From positions 286,001-350,000 of the forward strand of contig JAAOOA010000184.1 of the NCBI GenBank assembly GCA_012861695.1: a stretch of DNA of 64,000 nucleotides. The letters run 5' to 3'. Each line of letters begins with the position of its first letter. Within the stretch, counting starts at the first letter, position 1. Positions 13,060 through 26,838 of the stretch are shown one piece after another. The translations under genes and the position numbers were made by a program. The notes beneath the pieces were generated by a model that saw only the letters and a program-made list of their open reading frames with translations, ran no database searches and was not told where the DNA came from. This DNA comes from Trematomus loennbergii (Eukaryota > Chordata > Actinopteri > Perciformes > Nototheniidae).

Positions 13060-13260
13060 ACGCTGATCACCTTCACTCGTCCTTTCGGCGGAGTGAGGGA
13101 AGGAGGAAGTGGAGAGGAGAGTAGAGCGGAGGATATAGAGGGAGTGAGAGAAGAGACTACCCAAAAAGTGTTTGAAAAGCCGTGGGTGGCGCGCCTTATC
13201 GCCCCAGTTCTCCTGGAGAGATTATTGGGGGATTAGTGCGAACGCTTGTTTCTAAAACAT
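13060..13260. promoter_or_regulatory. Possible regulatory block
   Basis: Single-copy GC-richer block with GGCGCGCC, CTTATCG near 13196 and GTGATAACGC near 13282 just beyond. Weak evidence. Confidence 0.2.
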
Positions 13261-15091
13261 GATGAAAAGACGTTCAGTGCGTGATAACGCTTTGAACTCC
13301 CTTACTCTGCTCCTTCTAGGATCGTGCCTTCAGGCTGCCTCTCCAAGAAAGACAGGATTGGGGTGGGGCGAGCTGCTGGGTGCTGCTGAAGGAGGGAGAA
13401 CAATAAGAGTTTCTTCTGTGGCTCACTTTGGACATGTGTCCTTTTGGAAGATTCAACAGATGCAACAAACTCTGGGTTTGCATACACTTAAGCATCATTA
13501 CTCTTTCACCTCATATAACTGACATTTCCCAACAATCCCGCAACTTCGGTCCAATCACATGCACTTGCACTATCAGTTAATTAAAGCAGGATCCAATCAG
13601 AAGGAGAGGAGATATAATATCAGATTCTTTATGTGCGATCCAATCAGAATAGCACAAGTGGTGTGCTCACTGCTGGGTTGCCATGGGAGGCTTGTCGAGG
13701 AGGACCAGGTTGTTCACTCAACCAAAACCATGAGGAATCAGCAGCCAGCGATCAGCTGATCAGTAAACATTATTATACCGTGTTCTAAAGTCCAACAGCC
13801 ATATCAGCCAGAATATATTTAAATAGATAAATGGTTTTACGCCTCTTTCTCAAGAGATGCAAATGGCAGGATTTCCATATGACACAGACCAGTTAACACG
13901 GCAATAATCTAATGAAGGAGAGCGAGCACTGGATCTCATTTCTCTCTCTCTCTCTGCTCCACCCTGATTTCTCAGAACTGACAACTCACCCCACCCACAT
14001 GATAATACACCAACAAGCCAAGACAACGTCAAATACCTCTCATTTTGTATTGTTTAAGAAAAAAAGAATCATTGCACTGAAATGCTTCCAGGTGTAGTTG
14101 TGTGCTGGGCCAGCCTCGTATTAAACTGAGAACTTATCTGTCCGGGCCAAATAAGAGGAACATTTGTTAAGAAAAAGTTCTGAGAAAGCGGGCGATGCTA
14201 GGGGGCAACACTGCCGATTGGGCCATGCCAATCATACAGAGCCGGGGAGGCAAAGCCTGGGGGCTTCACAGAGCCCAGGAAGGATGAGGACTGAGGAAGA
14301 CAGCACGAATAAGATAAAAGTGAGGAAGGCTAGACAACTGCAATAGATCTCACATATCTTATGGTGAGGATGAAGCATGTCCATAACAGGGAGATGAACC
14401 AGAGAAGGATTCTGAGAGAGCGGGGCCCAGCCGAAAGATGAAATCTCTTTAGATAAGATACAAACTGTAACGCCACCATACTTTAAAATCTGTGTCTCAG
14501 AAACTAAATGTGCGTCTGCACCACCTTCAGTTTGCAATTTATTGTGCCAAACAAAAGATATGAAGAAAGGAATGAGGATTACTCCTACAAGCAATCCAAC
14601 CATGTCTATGAGATGAGTATAATAAAAAATGAGTATAATAAAAAAAGAGAATATTAAGTTGGGCTATGTTTTTTTATGGCTTTCAAGCCATCAATTTGTA
14701 TCTGCAATTACAGTTTACAAAACACTGGAATAATTAGAATGCCTAAACAAACAAAAAGGGCATGTGATCATAGAGTTGTAGTTCCAATCTCCTGGCAGGA
14801 AGTAGCTTCCTATGCTGCACACAGTATGCAGTGTTCACACTGGAGAAGTTACAAAGCACAGTATATATAAACTTCAAATTTGAGTGTGCTGTTGATGTAC
14901 GATATTCTCCTACAATGCTATGCTCAGAAAAAGCTCAGAAAATGTCTAAATGAGTGTGTGGTTCAAAGTTGTTGAAACATGTTGTTGTTCATTTGTAATG
15001 TCAATTTACAGTGACATTGTATCATTTCCTGTAGGTTTTATACCATTTTATATGAACCACCCAATATGAACTAATAATGAACAGCTCTTAC

Positions 15092-15423
15092 TAGGGCTGT
15101 GCAATTAATCGTATTTTAATCTCGATTACGATTTTGGCTTGCAACGATTACGAAAACAACGTAATCGAAATAAAACGATTATTATTTTTATAAAAAAAAA
15201 AAAAAATGTAATTATTATTTTTTTTAATAATTTTTTTTTTTGGTTTTTCAGTTGAATTATACTTAAAGTTCAGGGTAATCAACTGTTAAAAACATACTGT
15301 TCACATTTTGTTTCAATAAATGGATGTTTTCAAAGTAAATGGATAATCGTTTTTAATAATCGTGATATCAATTATTGACCAAAATAATCGTGATTAGGAT
15401 TTTGCCATAATCGCACAGCCCTA
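15092..15423 (+). mobile_element. hAT-like MITE with perfect 8-bp duplication
   Basis: Termini TAGGGCTGTGCAATTAATCG and the reverse complement of CATAATCGCACAGCCCTA. The target duplication GCTCTTAC is at 15084-15091 and 15424-15431. The interior is AT-rich. Confidence 0.92.
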
Positions 15424-16582
15424 GCTCTTACTCTTCATTCTAACCCGACCTCCCCAACCAACCCACCCTGCTGGGGGCAGTACTGTATATGTGGTAGAAA
15501 TGGGCAGAGTACAGGTGTGAGGCTGTGCAACAGCATGGAATATTATACTTGTAGAAAAGGATTGTGAACTGAGTTTGATGCTGGGCTTCAGCTGCGCAGC
15601 AGGAGAAGAAACTCTCAAACGCACTGAGGAGGATAGCCCTGACCCCTGCTGACCCATGAGGGAGGGATAGATGGAGAAGGGGGAGGATGTGGAGTGACAG
15701 GGGGAGAAACACAGGAGGAATGTGAGATTATGGCCACTATCTCCAGCAGATACTGAATGTCCATCTCCTCACTTCTTCAGACGCAGATAGGAGGGGAGAG
15801 GGTGGTAGGAAGGGCAGAAAATGAGGAAGAAGAGAGAAATATGTATTTAGAGTCAGAATGAGATGCTTTCTTTACGAAGCGAACCTTTGAAAGAACAGAC
15901 ACTGACTTTACAGTTCAGAGGAGGAAAGAGGCGGCATGGGCAGCGGAAGGGAGGGGAAGAACAAAAGGTGATGGGTGAGAGAGTGTGTGCGAGAGTGAGA
16001 GTCAGTGCTCACACACGCACACACGCATTCACACACAGACATCTTCTGTACACTCGGAGCCATACTGATAATAAATGAAATCTTAGAAATGAGAGCCTAT
16101 CAAGCAGGAATCAATCACTGGGGTTTGTTGTCCAGGAGGATGGCGCCATGTGGAGATAAAAAACAGGCGGACGTCTGGGGAGGGCTGGGAGGAGAGGAAG
16201 AAGAGAGGGGAGAGGATGGGAGTCAGGGGACGGCTAGGAGGAGAAGAGAGAGGAGAAGAGATCAGAGAGGAAAGAAGTGGAGGAGAGGAGAACTGAATGG
16301 GCCATTTAGTGAACAGAATATGATCTGCTTCAGACAGACGTGGACAGTTACACTGGGCTAAGCTGGACTCACATTTGGCAACTGAAAATAGCAGGTAAAG
16401 CAATCACAAATTGCATTAATATATCATATATATGTGTGTGTGTGTGTGCGTGTGCGTGTGTGTGATTATGTCTCTGTGTTGTGTTTTGTGCTTCATGCCA
16501 GGAAACCTCTCCTAGCATCAGTATCATATGATTAGATGGACTTGCACATGATGCACAAACCCAGCCTGATAGGGCTCCTTCC

Positions 16583-16847
<265 letters not shown>

Positions 16848-16922
16848 CTCTCTCTCCTGCTGTACTCTAGTTACAGTAATCAACTCTAACCTCAGTGTTG
16901 TGTGAAGACGTCATTTTATTAA

Positions 16923-17664
16923 AGGTCCCCTATTATGCAAAATGCACTTTTTGATGTCTTCTCTACATCACCATGTGTCCCCGGTGTGTCAGGAGACTCA
17001 CAAAGTGATGTCTTCTCTACATCACCATGTGTCCCCGGTGTGTCAGGAGACTCACATAGTGATGTCTTCTCTACATCACCATGTGTCCCCGGTGTGTCAG
17101 GAGACTCACATAGTGATGTCTTCTCTACATCACCATGTGTCCCCGGTGTGTCAGGAGACTCACAAAGTGATGTCTTCTCTACATCACCATGTGTCCCCGG
17201 TGTGTCAGGAGACTCACATAGTGATGTCTTCTCTACATCACCATGTGTCCCCGGTGTGTCAGGAGACTCACAAAGTGATGTCTTCTCTACATCACCATGT
17301 GTCCCCGGTGTGTCAGGAGACTCACAAAGTGTCAGAAAATACAACTCTCTCTTTTCCTCCGTACCCACATCTCTAAAAACGGGGGTACAACAGAGCTGAT
17401 CCAGATCTGCTGCGTCATGACGACATTACTAAAATGTGGGCTGGCTTTACGTTGAACTCCAAAGGGGCGTGGCCAGCAGCAGCTCGGTTATATTTAAAGG
17501 GCCAGACCCAGAATCAGCACTTTAGTAACAGGGCTGAAATAGAGGGGTATGAGGCATGCTACAATGGGTGATCTATTTGGTATTTTGAGCAAAACACTTC
17601 AGAGACATGTTTGTATAGAAATGGCCCTATATATATTGTTCAAATATAGCATAATAGGTGAGCT
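16923..17664 (+). mobile_element. TTAA MITE, AGGTCCCCTATTATGC family, with minisatellite
   Basis: Termini AGGTCCCCTATTATGC and the reverse complement of GCATAATAGGTGAGCT, flanked by TTAA at 16919-16922 and 17665-17668. The right half is shared with copies at 20.7-21.3 and 43.1-43.6 kb. Confidence 0.9.
16952..17329 (+). repeat. 54-bp minisatellite, seven copies
   Basis: Units start every 54 bases from 16952 (TGATGTCTTCTCTACATCAC). They are almost identical, differing mainly at CACAAAG versus CACATAG. An 18-residue periodic reading frame results; it is not a gene. Confidence 0.97.
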
Positions 17665-18349
17665 TTAAGGCTTTACTTGTGAAGTTTTTTTTTTTAATGA
17701 AGAAACAATGAATTGCGGACTGAATTCATTTTCTGAACAATTTTCTAAAATAATTAACAAATTGTTCCAAGACTATTCTTATAAAGATTAAACAGTAATT
17801 GTCGACAGCTTCAACTAGTTTGGAATAACAACTTATTTGTACTTGCAATTACAGGTCAGATATCACTGGTGGAATTTAGAAAATATAGATAATTGTGCAG
17901 TGTGTGCTGTCAGCCACAGTTAGTAGATATTAGAAAATATACATAATACGATTTTGAACTGAAGCTTAAGCTCGCCAACAGTGTTACAATATAGTTTCTA
18001 TTGATGTCAACTCTATACTGTACAGTCAATACTATAAATGAATACGTTTAGAATATCTGTAATCTTTTAGTGGTAATATCTAGCAGGATTTCAATGCAAG
18101 ACAAGGCACCAAAAGCAGAACAAATACCTCAATATCGCAAATTCAACAACGTAGGACAAACATAATTTATAGATTAAGATGATTGAAACCTTCTATTGTT
18201 TTACAATGGCTTTTCATCATTTGTTATAGTGCATTGATGCTATTCAGGAAGAGCATCATTTCCATGTGTATAAGGATTGATACATAGTGATAGTGGCTCA
18301 GCCTCGTCACCATGACAGACTCTTTGCTAGAGGTAAGTGGAGGTCTTAC

Positions 18350-18483
18350 CTCTGTATCAGGATCCTCTGTGCTGCCCTCTGATTGGAGGATTCCTGGGTA
18401 GGGGCCCCACATTGTGTCTGTTTCGAGATCCCTGCCAGCGACCACCTTGCTGCCCCCCCCTACTTCACTTAACTCCAGCTCAT
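18350..18483 (-). CDS. zfpm1: zfpm1 (FOG1) coding exon 4
   Basis: The acceptor is gtctccttcctctag|AT and the donor is ACAGAG|gtaaga on the minus strand, both strong. The 134-bp exon enters in phase 1 and ends on a codon boundary. It encodes ELELSEVGGGSKVVAGRDLE followed by TDTMWGPYPGILQSEGSTED. ZFPM1 has GPDELEPVVQDGQ... then LSWGPFHGSVQT, and ZFPM2 has GPGELEVFQKDG... then TTWGPFPGKMD, so the spacing of DELE, the basic stretch and the WGP-PG motif is kept. In the family this stretch leads into the PR/SET-like domain that precedes the zinc fingers. A run of eight G in the coding strand encodes GGG. The next exon should lie left of base 1; I found no credible one in the first 18 kb. Confidence 0.85.
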
Positions 18484-18768
18484 CTAGAGGAAGGAGACAG
18501 AAAGGATTGGTTAACATCAGGGGATATAAGACAACTGTAGGTACATTGATATCATAGGCATCAAAACATCCTTTTTCAAATGATTTGTAAGCATTAACAT
18601 ATTTCATTTATTTATAGCTTGTAGTCACCCTTACTTATAGCATTTAATAGAGACCACATGACGGGCTCAAATGCAAAAACAAACAACAAACAAAAAGACA
18701 GAATGTGGATGAACTTGAGCTGAACCCTGCATCAGTTCAGACAAAACAGCTGAAACTGTCCAAGCTCG

Positions 18769-18838
18769 ACAGCAGGGGGGGTTTGAAACCAGCAGGGGGG
18801 GTGTGATACCACCAGCAGGGGGGGTGTGATACCAGCCG
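18769..18838 (+). repeat. Short imperfect tandem repeat next to exon 4
   Basis: Three copies of CAGCAGGGGGGGTKTGA, spaced about 24 bases, about 290 bases upstream of the exon 4 acceptor in transcript order. Confidence 0.75.
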
Positions 18839-19229
18839 TGCTCTTTCTGTCCTGGCCGGGGAAACAGAGGAAACTTCTTGTGTACTTCCTCAAATTGATA
18901 ACTGTCGAAGGATGGCGGTGACGGCTGAGGCCTGGGCCTGCTGCAGTCCTGATAGAGCCAGTTAGCCCCGAGGCATGGCAGACTGATCCATCTACTTAAA
19001 ACAGATCTGAGTGCAGCATGGGCAGCAGTCTGTACTTTACACAAGTCTCTGCACATCTGAGGAACAACATGTGTCAGAAACACTGGAGAGTGACAGTGGG
19101 AAACTTTCTGGTTTCACTGTTATCTCTGATCGAAACGCATACACAAATCTGTCTCTCCTCCCTCCTCTCCTTCTACCTTCTACCACCTCCACCCCCCCTC
19201 CCCTCCCTCCCTCCCCTTCTCAGCTAGTC

Positions 19230-19390
19230 AATGGTTCAGGCGAGTTTTTCGGGGGGTCGGTCTAAAGTGGCGGGCCTGATAAGAGTGTTTGTCTAACACT
19301 CTCCATGTCAAAACACTCATCTATCTTCTCTGTATCTATCCCCACCAGAGAACAACGGACAGACGCTGATAAAATGGCTTTCCCACAGCC
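19230..19390. promoter_or_regulatory. GATA-motif block upstream of exon 4
   Basis: Contains TGATAAG (19277-19283), CTATCT (19321-19326) and TGATAAA (19367-19373), between polypyrimidine and purine-rich stretches. Candidate GATA-factor enhancer; not tested. Confidence 0.3.
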
Positions 19391-20338
19391 GGTGGGGGGT
19401 TGAGAGGGAGGTGGTGGTGGAGGGACGGGCTTGGGGTTATGGAGGGGAGGAGGGAGCAGGAAAGAGTGTGGTTTGAGGGGGGAGAATAAAAGTGAGTAGT
19501 AGAAATGAATAAAAACAAGTGATTAAAGCAAGGGAGCACCTGGAGCAAATGGGCTTTATTAATCATCAAGCAGCTTCTGGCACACTTTCTTCACCAGTCC
19601 TGGTTGTGCCACACTGTAACCGGCCCTACATTTTTACATTCTCTTGCCCCAGTGCACATGAGAGTGTGACACTGATGCCAGACGCAACAAGAGCTGACCC
19701 TACCTGTTGTGCTTGGGTCGGGTTGGGCTGAATTTTTTATTGAATGACTCAATTTGGTTGGAGCTCAATTTCACAAATATTTTGAGAAAAATCATACTTA
19801 TTTGTTAGAATACTTATTAAAAAGGGCATACGTGGGTCGTTGGGATCTTGCTTTCTGACACATGATAGTTGTCAAAGTCTGTTTGGGATGTGGACCAAAC
19901 TGATCCAGGTTCATGTCGGGTCAGAGTCAGATTTCTGTCCCGGGTCAAGCGCCAACATGACTCTCAGACAGTCTAACCTGCTGCAGAGTCTGAAGTCCAG
20001 CCAGGATCCTATCTCCTGTCCATGAGGCCTTACTTCGGCCACGCTGACTGACCTCCTTATCTCAGCCCTCCATCATTGTCCAGTTTGCCTCTGAACCATT
20101 GGCTACTCTTCATCACATGGTACTCTTATCAGCATGACCAGCTCATTTGACCCTCATTTGGAAACAGTGCAGGGATCAGTGAGCCAACACAGATATGAAC
20201 TTATAAACAAGCCCAACACAAGCATTAGTTTGTCAGATAAAAGCTGAACACAAGTTTTCCTATTCCTTTCATGACCTGTTGCATCATATCCAATCATGGA
20301 AGCATGCTTTCAGGAAAAGGTCATTTGTTGTTGTAGCA

Positions 20339-20590
20339 TATACGGCTCTGGAAAAAAACAAGAGAGCACATCCAGCATTATCAGTCTTTCTGGTTTGACT
20401 ATTTAAAGGTATGTGTTTGAGTCAAATGAACTTCTTTTATTTTATTCTCTAAACTACTGACAACATTTCTCTGTGTTGGAATTCAACAGACACTGAAATG
20501 GAATGGCTGCCATACATGTAGAGATTGACATTCAAGAACAATGTGGAGTGGTCTCTTCAATCCAAAGACACCTGTTGGCCTGACAGCGAG
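20339..20590 (+). mobile_element. Dispersed fish repeat (ACGGCTCTGGAAAAAA type)
   Basis: Carries TACGGCTCTGGAAAAAAACA and downstream GGTATGTGTTTGAGTCAAAT, strings I recall as a widespread teleost repeat. Class unknown; boundaries approximate. Confidence 0.45.
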
Positions 20591-20655
20591 TCAGTACCAC
20601 AACAAACAAACCGGTCGAGTCTACAAGATAATTTAGGATATATGGGTTGCTTTAA

Positions 20656-21296
20656 AGTATAAAAATATATAAAAATATTTTTAAAACATATTTATGAATT
20701 GTTTTGCTCAAAATACCAAACAGATCACCCATTCTAGCCATGCCTCATACCCTCTATTTCAGCCCTGATACCCAAAGGGCTGATTCTGGGTCCGTAGCTA
20801 TAAAAAAAAAAAAAAAAAAAAAAAAAGAGGGGGGGGAGCTCATGCAGGAGAATTCTACCCAGATTCTCAGCTAAATGTTGCCGTGATTAAACGCCATATC
20901 ATGTTCAAAACCACTTCAAGGATTATTTCTGAAACAATATGGAGCTCAAACTCTTTTTCTCTCTCAGGTTTACCACAAGGTGAGTTCCTTTTTATATCCG
21001 GCTTCTTTACACATACTCTCTCCAGTCCAGGTTAGCTCTGAGTGTTAGCGATGCTTGCTGATGTAAGCGTTTCTGATAGGCCCGTGAGCGTAAAGCCAGC
21101 CCACATTTGCGATATTACGTCAGATCGGACGCAAATCTGGATCAGCTCCGTTGTACCCCCGTTTTTAGAGATGTGGGTACACAGGAAAAGAGAGAGGTTT
21201 TTTTTTTCTGACACTTTGTGAGTCTCCTGACACACCAGAGACCCATCTTTATCTATACAAGACATACAAAAGTCAATTTTGCATGATAGGAGACCT
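20656..21296 (-). mobile_element. TTAA MITE, AGGTCCCCTATTATGC family, inverted copy
   Basis: Right end GCATGATAGGAGACCT followed by TTAA (21297-21300). The left end is degenerate, beside TTAA at 20652. Internal blocks match the 16.9-kb copy in reverse (CATGCCTCATACCCTCTATT, CTGACACTTTGTGAGTCTCC). A 25-base poly-A lies at 20802-20826. Confidence 0.8.
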
Positions 21297-21991
21297 TTAA
21301 ACACCATTTATAATAGCACTGTCAGTTTGTGGATAGGTTCCACATGTATTTCCAGACTGAATACTTTATCTCAACAAGTGAAGAATTGCCATGTTATTGT
21401 GGACAGACACTTATTTTGTAAGCGGATACATCTTGACCCTGACCCTGTGATTTTCTGACTCTTCATAAAGCCCACCATCAGGTCAAAATGTTAATTTGGC
21501 TTGTCACTAAATACTGCCAATCTATAAATGGACTTTGTAATTATTGAATACTCAAGCTGAACTAAAATGGTGAACACGGTATGTAAACATTGTGATCCTG
21601 TTAGAACGGATATTTAATGGCAGCACCAACGACTGTTGATCAAGCAGTTGTCAGGGAGTCTTTTTAATAAAGCACTGCCTTTTCATGTTAGTAGAGAGAA
21701 AGTGCTATCGTTGCACTTCCACTAGTGCTGCTTGCTAATCCCAGCAGGTTACCTGTGTCGCCGCGGTTACATGAGGCCTCCAACAATCCTAATCTCTGTT
21801 AATTACCCCTGCTGCCCTCCAGACCAGCATTATAACCCAGCGCTCCTTATCGATATGGCTGCTACTACCCTCACTGCTCGATATGATAATACCCCCACCA
21901 CTGTGCTGTGTGTGTGAGCACAGACACACAAACACTTTCTGTTGTGTGCTGGTTGAACCGTACAAGGCTGTCCAAATCATCCAGCTTCAGT

Positions 21992-22299
<308 letters not shown>

Positions 22300-23862
22300 C
22301 TTATCAATACGGATGCTTCAGCAGCCACTGGGGCGTCCCAGACCTCTTTGACGAGCCAACACAATAAAACAATCATTCCACCATTAATGAAATGACACAA
22401 TTAACTGATGAGAGGGGTGGGGGGGAGAAAAACAGCTGAAGGTAGCAGACAGCTGTTTGCTGGTGGAGTGTGTGCAGGGGTTCAATTGGTCTCAGCCCCG
22501 GCACATAGGACGATGCTCTGAAGTCATCACCCTCGCACATTTGTCATATATGTACAAACTTTTCTCGTTCTTAATATATACTATATTTAGGGTCGTTATG
22601 TGTTGCCTTTACTTAAAAATAGCAGATCTCTCTGACCGGCTATAGTTTTTCGGCATAGTGAGCGTGTGTCTCTGCTCCGATCAGGAGCTGTGGCTCCTCC
22701 CTGCAGCGGTGCCGCAGAACCCCCGACCCGTCCTGTAACACGGAGCCCGTTTCTTAAACCATGCAAAATGTATGTGTGTGCATAAAGCTGAGTTATGATC
22801 GGTCATAATTAAATAGTTTAAACTGAGATTTACTCACATACTTTTGGCCATACTCACGCAGCCCTATGAATTGAGATTTCCACACAAATGTTCTTTAGCA
22901 AGTGTGCAGAGCAATGTAGATTTAAAACAGCAATTTAAAGGTTGGATATTTGTAAAAAGATGATATATTAATAACTTAGGATGTAAATACATTTATTTGT
23001 AGTACTTTCTATTTTTATTGTGTGATTTGGTCACAGTGTGTGTGATCTAGGAATTTTGGATCAGTACTGATTTATTGTATTTGGTTTGTCACTTGACCAA
23101 CTGTTCTATTGTTTAATAACTGAGTTCACTCAACGGATATTATACAGATTACCTTTATTATTGTATACTTATTTTTGTAATGAGTGTGATGCTGAAAATA
23201 TAAATGAGAAAAAAAACACTCCCAATATTTCCTTCCTCAAATAGGTTGCATTACAACTAATGCTCTATATAACAATTTGGAGCAGACCATGTTTAGGGAA
23301 CAAGTTTGTTAAAGTTTGACACAAAAATAGGGTGTTCTCCTGTGACATAATGATAGTCTAACTGTTGAGCTATCAACAACTCCTTACCATTAAGCGTCAG
23401 TTGTCATGCTACTTCAGATCTTACCTAAAACTTGCCCCTAGAGCATGTGTATCAAATTTGGGGAAATCCTGTCTTCAGGGTTTTGAGCATGGTTTTGAGC
23501 TACACATTTGTGATATCCCCTACCTATGGGTCAGGACAAAGATGCTTTTGTACGCCTATTCCTAACACATACTGAACATATACACCACATGTCATGATCA
23601 TTGGATACATTGTTGATGACTCAGGAGCATTTCCTTCTAAGCCCTGCCTATCTTTACCTACGTTCTATTGATGTTTGTGCTTGGGCTCAAACTATAACAG
23701 ATAATGTCAACACAAATCACTGTAAAAGTTGGAGTGATAATGAGGCCATCATAACACCTCATCACATTGATAAGAATGCATTTTACCAACAAAAACAAAT
23801 ATTTGATATGTCTGCTTGAGCCCTACTGGATATAAAATGAGCGTTACTCTATACTAATTAGG

Positions 23863-24372
23863 TAGATTCATTAGATAGATAGATAGATGGATAGATGGAT
23901 GGATAGATGGATAGATGGATAGATGGATAGATGGATAGATGGATAGATGGATAGATGGATAGATGGATAGATGGATAGATGGATAGATGGATAGATGGAT
24001 AGATGGATAGATGGATAGATGGATAGATGGATAGATGGATAGATGGATAGATGGATAGATGGATAGATGGATAGATGGATAGATGATAGATGGATAGATG
24101 GATAGATGGATAGATGGATAGATAGATAGATGGATGGATGGATGGATGGATGGATGGTGGATGGATGGATGGATGGATGGATGGATGGATGGTGGATGGA
24201 TAGATGGATAGATGGATGGATGGATGGATGGATGGATGGATGGATGATGGATGGATGGATGGATGGATGGATGGATAGATGGATAGATGGATAGATGGAT
24301 AGATGGATAGATGGATAGATGGATAGATGGATAGATGGATAGATAGATAGATCGATAGATAGATAGATCGTA
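23863..24372 (+). repeat. GATA/GATG tetranucleotide array, about 510 bp
   Basis: Mostly GATAGATG octamer repeats, with (GATG)n blocks near 24130-24270. It abuts TACTTTATTGATCCC at 24371, so it is likely the 3' tail of the retroelement-like sequence that follows. Confidence 0.95.
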
Positions 24373-24610
24373 CTTTATTGATCCCAAATTGGGAAATTGT
24401 TGTTGTTACAGCAGCATAAAAGGCATTTTACAATAAAAAAAACTACAAAAATACAAGAATAGAAAGAAAAATTAAATAAAATATAAAATATACATGTCGA
24501 AATAGAAAATATACATGCAGATATTATATATATATATACAAATATATATATATATTCAAAATATATGGAATATGGAGTATAAATATTGAACAGATTAGTA
24601 AAATGTACAA
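24372..24610 (-). mobile_element. Retroelement 3'-end-like sequence
   Basis: The string ACTTTATTGATCCCAAATTG next to GATA repeats is a familiar fish repeat, thought to be the 3' region of a non-LTR element. The following A-rich stretch is consistent. Class assignment is inferred. Confidence 0.5.
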
Positions 24611-26838
24611 CGTGGTTTTTTTCTCAGAAGATACAGCGATACGACGATGGCAGTTCTACAAAGTGACCCATTTTTTAGATACATTTGATTTGTAGATTTT
24701 CTTTTTTGTGGTCATCCAGTGAAATCTGTGTTTCCTCTTTAAGAGTAGAGGTCTAACATTGTGTCGGCTAAGAGTGTGCAGGGAGTCACTCATTAGTTAT
24801 CCTTGCATAAGGGCAGCCTACCTGTTTGTTCCTGTTGGTCTTCCTGGATATCAATGATGAATAAAGAGGGAGAAAAGGTGTAACCCTACACTGATGTTCT
24901 TCTCTATCCGGCCTAATTGATTTTTAAAAAGACTATTGTTGATATCAAATGAGCACATCGTGGCGGGGCTATTGATTTTTTGACACCACACAACAGGAAA
25001 TCTTTATCTGCGTGTTACTCCGACCCCGCACTAATAGGTGGGGTTTAACCTCTGCTGAATGACAAATCCCAACGCCTCCACTTTGCAATTCTGTAGTTCT
25101 CATGGGAAAAACAGGACAAATGATGTATTTGAATGTAATCAAATATGGAGTTATGTGTTTTATGATTACACATGTTGGGACTCCACGTTAAGGCAACTAA
25201 GGCATATATTTTAATTTCACTTGATCCTGATTCAATGTGAAATACAAAACAACTTCTGTACCTGGAAGTGCCCTTTAACCTAGCCTGAGGACATCAATGG
25301 CCGTTGGTTACTGCAGCCTGTGACCTGTTCCATCCCCGGGTCTTTTAAAAACCCGCTGCAGCCCGTTGTGAACCCCTCTGCTCCCTCTCTTCTTGCCGGA
25401 GTAGCTCTCCGGTAACCTGCAGAGCTACAGTATGAGCCCCACGGCCTGCTGGGAGCACGCAGGCTTCAGATGACTCTCTGATAACCGACCTCTGTTCTTT
25501 GAACGAAACCACGCCAGCCTCAAAACTTCCAGTAACCTGCACTGCTTGCCGACTAGGAGCAGCAACAGTTTAGCAAAGAACTAATTGTAGTAAGCAAGAT
25601 AACTAATTGAGTCATTGATCTTCTCTGATTTGCTCAGTCTTTATAGCATAGTATTTTTGATTTAATGTCAATATTAATATATGGATTTCTGCTGCTGAAA
25701 AGTTTTCATAAACATATGTATGTGAATCAAGTATCTGCAAATCTTTGAAAAGTCTGTAAAGATTAGTAAAAGCATCTTAGGGATTTTAGTGTTTTGAAAG
25801 TAAGTGATTTACTTTTTAGTTTTGTTTTTCCTTACTATATGTCTTTCACGAAGGATGGCATGTTAAAGTGATCATTAACAGTAAACAATTAATTAGGTTG
25901 GTATCCTGCAATGGTATGTTTTTACAGCTTTATCAATGTAACATGTAAATCATAATCAATCAATTTATCAGCCAAGTCTAAAACTTGCATTAACAAATCC
26001 GACCTCACCTTCTGCATTAATGACAACTCACATCATCTCCAATGCTGGCTGATAAAAGGCCTGAATCTAACAACACCCTTCTCTCTTCTCCTCTCCCTCC
26101 CCATGAAGCACCCCTGGTCCCTGGAGTCCGGCGGCTCGGCTCAGCGGCAGAGAGACGTTTGTGGGATAGGCATCTACTGCTCAGGACAACGCAATCATTT
26201 CCATTTTACCCTCTGTTGCACAGGCAAGATAAGACACCTGCGTAGCCCTGCTAATCAGATGAGCTTCAACAGAACTTTATCATTGACATTTACCACTGTT
26301 TACCCAACTAATTTCTCTTAACTGCACTGCTGAACTTTTATCTACAAAATACTACACCACCAGAAAAGAGCAAGAAGCAAACATGCAAATTCCCAAATAT
26401 GCCAAGAAAGATAAAATGAGGGGGAGAAAAGTAAAGGCATTTTCTGTTCAGAGGACCAAGGAGGTGAAGCAGAACTAGTGAAAGGTTACCTTCTCACTGA
26501 AGACAAACAAATGCAAAAAACCGCTGACATTCAGAGGCACATTTTGCAGATCAATCGCCTGACTGCTGGGGAGATTTATTTATTATTGACATCAAAATGT
26601 GTCTCTGCAAGCACGTGAGAAATTGAGTCCATCGTTTCCCAACCGGTCACAAGACACATGGAGGGTGCATCCAACACCCAGTTCAAATATTGTGGTTCTA
26701 AATGTGCCACCCTCACTCAGGTCAACTTGATACACAAGAGGGTACACTTATTCCATGTTAATGACCCCATGCACAAGCTGGAAGTGTGGTTAACAGCGCC
26801 ACCACTAGTCCCACTCTGTGTAATTACACTGTCTGTAG

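Noticed and set aside
16952..17329. Regular direct repeats resembling a CRISPR array
   Set aside because: Units are contiguous with no unique spacers, lie inside a transposon and the genome is eukaryotic. The same applies to 11581-12006.
18667..19083. A 138-residue minus-strand frame just upstream of exon 4
   Set aside because: It spans a G-rich tandem repeat and has no link by phase or splice site to zfpm1; probably chance.
26041..26321. Possible exon after a polypyrimidine tract near 26080
   Set aside because: No convincing donor and no similarity to FOG or other families; it may instead be single-copy non-coding sequence.
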